NCBI GenBank assembly: GCA_027924585.1
Contig: BSBM01000442.1
Coordinates: 5,828,001 to 5,892,000, forward strand
DNA: 64,000 nucleotides
Reading direction: 5' to 3'
DNA from: Larix kaempferi
Taxonomy: Eukaryota; Streptophyta; Pinopsida; Pinales; Pinaceae
A model generated the notes under the pieces. That model did no database searches, had not been told where the DNA came from, and was given only the letters and a program-made list of their open reading frames with translations. The position numbers and the translations under genes were made by a program. Below are positions 57,334 through 64,000 of this stretch, in pieces (the stretch's first letter is position 1; each line of letters begins with the position of its first letter).

Positions 57334-58689
57334 AGAAATACACTTGTTTTGTGGGAGAAATGATTTACCTTGATTATTTAATGAAGTTGTTTTAAAGTTT
57401 ATTCTTGTATGTTTGAAAGTGTGTTCAATAACTAATTATATGAAAATCGAGTATGATTGGGCAGGTCCAGGTACGCTAAGGGACAAACACGCACATCAAG
57501 CAAAGGATTGAAGATCATACAAAGCTCAACGCCTTTTTCCCTGATTTCTAGAGAGAACTGCGGATCAAAACAAAATCGACAATAAGACATATAGTTAGGT
57601 TAAGCATTAGAGGCATATATATATGGGTCTCTCGGCTAGCGAGAGGGTCCTGTTGCCATTTTTTAGAACCATTGTTTTATGTTTTTACTGCTGAGACAAT
57701 TCGTATTACAAACCTTTTATGGTACTATGAAATTACTATTTTGAATAAAGATTTGATGTTACTTTCAATTCGGCGTCTATAAGTTTTCTCCACTCCTGAG
57801 TACGGGTTGGAGAGAGCCCCTCCAACATGTAAGTCAGGAGATTTTACTGTTTAGGTAATTTTCATTATATGCTTTGTGTTTGACTTAATCTATATCGCAT
57901 ATGAAAGTATTTCTGATGGAATTTGAACAACACGATTTAATTTCTGTAGTAAAGCGACCATTTTGATTCCGTAGTAAATTATAGCGCATTCTATAGTTCG
58001 GTAACGTTGTTTCTATAGTCCTGTAGCAGCATTCTGCCAAGACATATTTCAACACTTATTTTCCTGTGTGCTTGCTTTACTTATGAAATAGCGATCCATA
58101 TCTTGAAGCTCATGCACTTTCCCATTATTATAGTTGCTCATTAAGATTGATTACTTTTAGTACTTTGGTTAAATTGATGATTAATTTGCAGCATTAGATA
58201 CTTGCATTATGAACTTAGTTTTTGGCATTTGAATATTCTAGATCAGATCTCTAGTTTATGTATTTGAATTGCAGTATTTACTTCTTCAATTAGAGATCCA
58301 TCTTTCGGTGTTTTAGAATAGATCTGTCAAGTTTCAACATTCAAATTCATAGTATAGATTTACTGCTTTCTACAAATTAATTCTTAAAGTATATTTACTA
58401 TTTTCAACAATTAAACTTCTTAACATAGATTTATTGTTTTCAGCATTTAAAACTTCTTAGCATAGGTATTTCTCATCCATAGACTAGGCAATCCTTTCAT
58501 AGCTTATTCAATTTCCTTTTTAGGAAAACCTTTAAACATTGATACCAACACCCAACCACGACAAAGACTATCCTATAAGAGCACATATAGTGCCTACACC
58601 TCTAAAGTTTGTATGTCCCCCGGGTTGATAATTAAAGTAGGCTCCTAGTCTAGCTGCCCCCATTAGGCAGCCATTCTAAGAGCTCACCA

Positions 58690-59390
58690 CTTCCCTTGTC
58701 CAAGGAAGATTCCATCTGCACTTTGCCAAACCTCCATACTCAGAAAGTCATGCATCATCCCCAAGTCCTTCATCTCGAACTTGGTAGCAAGCTTCCTCTT
58801 CGTGTCGGAAATCAATTTATCCTCACCTGTAACAAACAGGTCATCCACATACAACAATAGTATCACTGGATTTCCTTCCTCAACCTTGTAGTAAAGGTTG
58901 GAATCTTCCTTACTCTTGGTAAATCCCAAACTGGATAGAAAGCTATCTATCCTACCATACCAAGTCCTAGGAGCTTGCTTCAAGCCATACAAGGCTTTCT
59001 TCAATCTGCACACATATGACTCCCTATCATGTGTCTCAAAATCGAGTGGCTACTCCACATGCACTTCCTCTTCGACTACACCATTCAAGAAAGATGTCTT
59101 GACATCCATCTGGTGTATCTTCCACTTCATTACTGCAGCCAAAGCAAGTACTGTTCTGATGGAAGTGTATCTGGCTACAGGAGCAAAAGTCTCTTCATAA
59201 TCTATTCCTTCTTTCTGGGAAAAACCACGAGCTACAAACCTCACCTTGTATTTATCTATGCTACCATCTGCAGCATGCTTGATCTTATAGATCCACTTGG
59301 AAGTCACAACAGACTTCCCTTCTCTTCTTGGGACCACATCCCAAACATGATCGACTGGTACTCCTCGATCATGGAATCCTTCCATTACTG
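58690..59390 (-). pseudogene. Copia A2 reverse transcriptase
   Basis: The minus strand starts with the EEYQS-type segment (59370) in a shifted frame, then [52 protein letters not shown] and [18 protein letters not shown] stop at about 59050 follows; from 59013 it continues [38 protein letters not shown] (catalytic YVDD intact), [11 protein letters not shown] and FLGQGK. It ends at the solo-LTR target site. The break near 59345 removes a few codons. RT core motifs are better preserved than in A or C. Confidence 0.9.
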
Positions 59391-59399
59391 CATCCCAGA

Positions 59400-62165
59400 T
59401 CCTGGGAACTTCATATTCTTCAATATCTTCAATAGATAGTTTTCTTGAACTTCGTTGCTAGAACAGATGTTGTTTGTCCTTCTTTTGTAGGTGATTGTAC
59501 ACGATCTTTCCTACAAGTCAAATTCAATTGCATGATTAGAAACTTCTCATAGTTTTTTTTTTCAAGAAACACATTCTTATGCATAAAGACATATGTCATA
59601 TAGTCATGCAATTATCTTAGCCAATGCTTCAATACAACATTTATCCATATCCCGTATTCACACGATAACTTTCTAGATGCCTTCCATCTCTACCAGAAAA
59701 TTTGTTAAGAGTGTGCACAACTCCCAACATGTTAGCAAAGAGGTTTCATTCTAGATAAGTAGCAATGGAATGTTGTATAGTACTATAGGCCACTTACCCA
59801 TTACTAGTATGTTAGTAGTATCTTGTTCATTAATGCAACTTTTCTAAAATGCAAAATGTACATCCTAAATATAGGAACATAAGTATGTACATGAATGAAC
59901 AACATCATTTAAGTAATAAGAAATGATAATTCAAATACTTATCTTTGTTTAGTTGTTGGGTGGACTCCCTCTCAATCTTTGCTTCCTTGCAGGAACTATT
60001 GGAGTGTGCTCCCTCTTGATCTTTGCTTCCTTGATTATATGTCCTTGAACTTATATCCATCCTGGACCACTATCCATGCCTAAGTGTGCACTAGTGTCAT
60101 CATTGTGTCATCCTCAAGATCTCATACATAACCATACATTCATTAGTATAATCTCAATACTATCAAAACATTATGATTCTAAATAATCTTAAATATGTAT
60201 GGTCATGATCATTTCATACATAGGTAATAAACGTTAGAATTCAAGGTTTCAGGGAAGACTTCTTTTACTCATGCATATTCTTATTTGACCATAGGACTCT
60301 TCTGGTTAGTCATATCATCAATCAAAGTAAGAAACATAATATGCATAAACCCTTGATTACTTAAACTTCTAACTTCAAGAATAATCATTATTATTCATAC
60401 AAAAGTATAAGATCCTAACACAAGGTAGGATTCTAACTTGATATAGGAAAAACATACCTGGATTATCATGCTTGCTAGTTATGTCTAACATACACACATA
60501 ATATCTTCTTGTTTTCTTCAATGACTTTCGCTAATAACCTGCATATCTCATAGGTTAACTATTGTAAAACCAAATTATACATACCTCATAAGTAGAGATT
60601 CTATGTGATCGATGACTATGGATGATTCTTTGTCTTCATGTCACCATGGTCATATGTTCTTGATCTAGAACTTGATTTGTACCTTTCATGTTAGCGGACA
60701 ACATCATCCTCATACAATACCACAGTGCATTAGTCAAATCATAAGTGTCATAACCCTAATCAGTGAATGTCTTCTATCATGCATTCATACTTTTACTAGG
60801 GTGATAAGACAAGTCTAAAATTAATCAAGATTGTACTAACCTCAATAACATGAAGACAAATATATAAATTTAATCATGAACAGATTTCAAAACACACCTG
60901 TATTTCCTCAAGTCATACCTGTCGAGATTACTTGTAGTCTTCTTATGTAAGGCCTTAGCCTTATCTCCCTCTGGAACTGGAACTTCGTCACTTATGCAGG
61001 TGTCCAATTCATTTTCTTCTAGGATTAACCCAATCCACTTTGATTTGTTGAAATTGGATATGGAGCTAGATTAGGGTTTGTCAGAGAAACCCTAAAAATT
61101 CAAATTTTGAATTTAAAAATTCTGAATGGATGGAAAGATGTGGCTTGCTGAGCTGATCAAGCTGGTATACTTCAATTTTGAAAACTGCAAAATTTGACCC
61201 CTCAAAATTGCCTTTGAAACTTCCGGATCTCCTGGACATGATCCCGAACTAGGGTTTGATGAAGCCCGGTCTTCTGCCCATCCAAAAGGTTCGATCTTGT
61301 GTTCTAAACTTTGATTTTTCTAAGGAGCTTCCAGCCGTGGTCACAAATTTCAAAAACTCCAACTTTTCTTGAAGCCCTGATTTTTCACCTTTCTGATCAA
61401 AATCCTAAACTAGGCTTTGATCAAGCTCGACCTTTTGCCCAACCAAAAAATTTGATCTTGGTCTCTAAATTTCAATTTTGGTGAGAAGAATCCATCCATG
61501 GTCTTCGATTCCAATAATTTAAACTTTCTCCAAAACCCTAATTTCCCACAGCAGTGACGATCCAAAAATGAAGGTGCTCAGAATCCAATTCTGTTTGGAC
61601 ATAAATATATGCTATATTGTTTCTGGTGTAAATCAGAAATTTTGGATCCACAGGGTCTGAAAATTCGCCTGTGGTAGCCTGACCTGTCTTCTTTCCAACC
61701 CCATAGGTCTGACCTCAAATGGATTCTCTGAGAGAGAGGTATGCCAAATGTCGCAACGTGACCTGTTTATGGGATGAAACAACATAGTGAACTTGTACGG
61801 AGTGCCACATGTCACTGTTTCAACTTCGGCCTCTAAAAAACCTGTGAAAGTATAGTCCATTCCCTACCTGTCAATTTTTACGAAATTTCATTTGGAGCTT
61901 CCTATCCCAAGTTGTGACCTTTTTTCCTAGGTCACCTGTTTATGACTGAGATCTGGAAGAGCCAGAAACCCTAACTTGTATGGATCATAAATCACAAAGT
62001 ACAATGAATCAGATGTTGTTCTTCGGACACAAGGTACATGGGGATGTTATCAATGACCTGTAAAAGTTTAATATCTTGGACCTTCTCCAAAATGGATTTA
62101 TAGCGAAAGTTCTACGATGACTAGTTTTTTTCTATAGCAAGCCCTAGCCTCCAATTTGTCGCAAG
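59400..62165 (-). other. Long non-coding leader of Copia A2
   Basis: The minus strand parallels 19110-21905 of A throughout. A gag scrap (WIGLILEENELDTCISDEV, GDKAKALHKK) lies at 61045-60898 and ends at AATACAG|GTGTGT. Further donor-like sites lie at about 60586 and 60462. It is cut at 62165, within GCAAG, by Copia D. Confidence 0.7.
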
Positions 62166-62856
62166 TGTTAGAACAGTAATCCATACTTAGTACCATAGTT
62201 CATAACCTTAGTCAATTTTATTGCCACATGTGCATTATTACACTATAGTTTGGACTAGGTAACTTTAGTTGGTCAAATATCCACTTTTGGGAGTGTTCAC
62301 ACATGTTTCTAAGCAACCCAACTCACCCAAACTCCAGTTTTGTCCATAAGTGCACCCTCATTAAATGCTTGAGCGCCCTCCTTCCTTGAAATGGGGAAAA
62401 TATGTTGACTTTGAGAGCTTGAGTGGATTTAACTTATTTTTGGCTAGATTTGGAGCTGCCTCCTTGGATCTCCCACACTACTCTACTTGCTCACCCACGC
62501 ATGCCTTATCCTCATAATTGCTCCAGCATGCTTCAACCACCTTCACACTAGAATTCGTGACTGTTTGGGATGATTAGGACTAAGTTGGACCCACCTAGGG
62601 GGGATTGAGGCCATTTTGGAAATTTTAGCTTGTACACTCATCTTGAGCTATCTAATGCTCTCGAATTTCCCTATGATGTAATAAAAACCTGTTCTAAACA
62701 TTTTCACATGTTAGACAGACTGATAATGCCAAGTTTTAGTTCACATTGTGTGTAAATTTATCTCCTTTTCAAGCTATTTTGCTGGTTATTGCAAATTATT
62801 CGATTTTGCGAGGTTCTCCATAGCTCCAGGATATACCGTGAATCAAAATAATCACA
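62166..62856 (+). repeat. 5' LTR of Copia D
   Basis: Begins TGTTAGAACAGTAATCC where A2 similarity ends, and finishes AATAATCACA before TGGTATCAGATC. About 691 bp. The partner lies outside the window. Confidence 0.8.
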
Positions 62857-62868
62857 TGGTATCAGATC
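62857..62868 (+). promoter_or_regulatory. tRNA-iMet primer binding site (Copia D)
   Basis: TGGTATCAGATC; the first ten bases match the iMet complement, the eleventh onward diverge. Confidence 0.8.
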
Positions 62869-62994
62869 CTTGTGGATTTAGTGAGTGGCAGATCATTCCT
62901 TAAGCATTTGAACTGCATTCTAGTGAGGATTTCTAGATAAAAATCAAGTGTTTTTTGCAGGTGTTTCAACAATTTTCTCACCAATGCAGCAGTC

Positions 62995-64000
62995 ATGGAA
63001 GCCAACCAAATGTTGCTCACTCCCTTCAATTTTTTCGATTGGAAGGATGAGATGGTTATCAAACTGAGATCGAAAGGTCTCTACAGAGTAACCATGGGCA
63101 CAGATGTAGAACCAAACTCAGCTGTAGAGAAAGCCAAGTATTACAATCGACTTGATGAAGCATATGGTATGTTGTGCCTGAGCATTTCAAGGGAAATCTT
63201 GTTTCACACTGACAGTCTAACAACTCCAAATGAAGTATGGGTGAAGCTTGAGTCACTCTTTGGGAAGACTGATGAACTAAGAGGCCACCAACTTGAGAAT
63301 GAGCTCATCAGCTTGAGCCCAGCTCACTTTGAAACAATCCAAGAATTCTTCACCAAATTCAAGTCATTGGTACTTCAGCTGCAGCAATGTGGTATTGTTA
63401 AGAAGGAAGAACAACTGATTCTGTCAATACTGTCAAAGCTAGGGCCATATTTTTCTGTATTTGTTAGCACATTCCACTCAGCCAAGATGACCCTTCAAAA
63501 TTGGAGAATTCCATCTCTAGCAACCTTCATGGAGTGTCTTACTCAAAAGTAGGATAAACTAGTTTAGATGGGCACCATAAAATCGAAGGACCAAGCACTC
63601 GCAATGGGTGTTTCAAATGTCACCAAAGGCAAGCAGAAAGCAAAGGGTTCGAAGCAGCCAGAGAAGAGGAAGTTTGATAAAACCAAGCCTACAGATGGAG
63701 GTTTGAATCCTTCCAAGGAGAAGGACAAGAAGGGAAAGGAAACGACCAAATGCACCTATTGTCACAAGGGATGGCATCCAGAGATATCATGTATGAAGAA
63801 AACCATTGACTCAATGGCGCAGCTGCTGGAGAAGAACAACATCCCAGTCCCTGAGGGCGCAAGGAAGAAAGAAGGCACCTCAAATTATGACAATAAGGAG
63901 AAGTGTCATGCTTTGGTAGTAGGTATTTCGAATCCCTCATCCTTCATCATTGATTCAGGAGCTTCCAGGCATATGGTCTCATCTAGAGAGCTCTTCTCCT
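62995..64000 (+). pseudogene. Copia D gag and start of protease (partial)
   Basis: The ATG at 62995 gives MEANQMLLTPFNFFDWKDEM, then a UBN2-type Copia gag (LDEAYGMLCLSISREIL, EVWVKLESLFGKTDEL, FFTKFKSLVLQLQQCG, LSILSKLGPYFSVFVSTF). Stops at 63550-63552 and 63565-63567 interrupt it. The frame then resumes through a Lys-rich linker to a zinc knuckle CTYCHKGWHPEISC (CX2CX4HX4C) and a protease start FIIDSGASRHMVSS with the catalytic DSGA intact. It runs off the right edge. Confidence 0.9.

Larger units (their letters stand above)
49674..58689 (+). mobile_element. Solo LTR (about 1.42 kb) in A2, carrying Copia C
   Basis: It has ends TGATGAGTCC... and ...AGCTCACCA (TG...CA; TGATGAG against CTCACCA) and TSD CTTCC at 49669-49673 and 58690-58694, which splits the A2 RT frame. 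Without Copia C (49744-57333) it is 70 + 1351 bp. A TATA-like CATATATATATGG (about 57616) and AATAAAG (about 57745) fit an LTR. No primer site, polypurine tract or coding region is present, as for a solo LTR left by LTR-LTR recombination. Family unknown; orientation is tentative. Confidence 0.7.
46794..62165 (-). mobile_element. Non-autonomous Copia element A2, split twice
   Basis: Minus-strand order from the right: leader (62165-59400), RT (59390-58692), [solo LTR insertion 49674-58689 carrying Copia C], RNase H (49673-48868), repeat-rich 3' region, polypurine tract, 3' LTR (47431-46794). It is a close relative of A, with the same leader and gag scrap, but retains the RT core. Its right end stops about 50 bp short of the expected primer site, exactly where Copia D begins; the remainder should lie beyond the window. 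Confidence 0.88.
62166..64000 (+). mobile_element. Copia element D, 5' part, continues beyond window
   Basis: An LTR (62166-62856), iMet-type primer site, gag and the start of protease are present on the plus strand. It sits inside the A2 leader with GCAAG just before the LTR, the expected TSD. Gag differs from that of B, so it is another Copia lineage. Confidence 0.85.

Overview
This window is repeat-dominated plant nuclear DNA. Nearly everything recognisable is an LTR retrotransposon, many nested inside one another; there are no bacterial-type genes, CRISPR arrays, rRNA or tRNA genes. LTR sizes, primer sites matching plant tRNA-iMet and tRNA-Asp, chromovirus-type Ty3/gypsy pol and plant Copia pol all indicate a seed plant with a large genome. 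A conifer or other gymnosperm is my best guess, from general character only.

Layout. 1-1045 (-): a spliced, unrecognised protein-coding fragment running off the left edge. 1045-5180: AT-rich DNA with low-complexity tracts, a 260-bp tandem repeat, a CTCGATCGAG array, a long hairpin and a diverged inverted repeat. 5190-11700 (-): a Ty3/gypsy gag-protease element without recognisable RT. It abuts a chromovirus gag fragment (G0, -) that is split by a gag-only LTR element (11997-25109, tRNA-Asp primer, TSD TGGAG). The 3' LTR of that element is split in turn by a defective Copia (A, 18423-24898, TSD TTTGA). 25745-39317: an older chromovirus (G1, +) split by a structurally complete chromovirus (G2, 26168-35472, TSD TTGTT). 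39318-39860 (-): a Copia protease fragment. 39880-45457 (-): Copia B, with an almost open gag-pol frame. 46794-62165 (-): a second A-type defective Copia (A2), split by a solo LTR (49674-58689, TSD CTTCC), itself split by Copia C (49744-57333, TSD AGAAA). 62166-64000 (+): the start of another Copia (D) that has split A2 again and continues beyond the window.

How the parts relate. A, A2, B and C are one Copia family: they share LTR motifs and an iMet primer site. B encodes gag, protease, integrase, RT and RNase H. A, A2 and C replace gag-protease-integrase with a long shared non-coding leader. C has nearly identical LTRs and a clean TSD yet no usable proteins, so it must have been mobilised in trans.

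The most interesting observation is a 113-bp GT...AG segment containing B's gag start codon. It is missing at exactly those boundaries from both A and A2, as if the defective lineage descends from a spliced transcript. C also carries five consecutive tandem arrays between its RNase H remnant and polypurine tract, two of which keep small RNA-hairpin stems while the loops change. Positions, repeats and identities were read by eye; no alignments or database searches were run.
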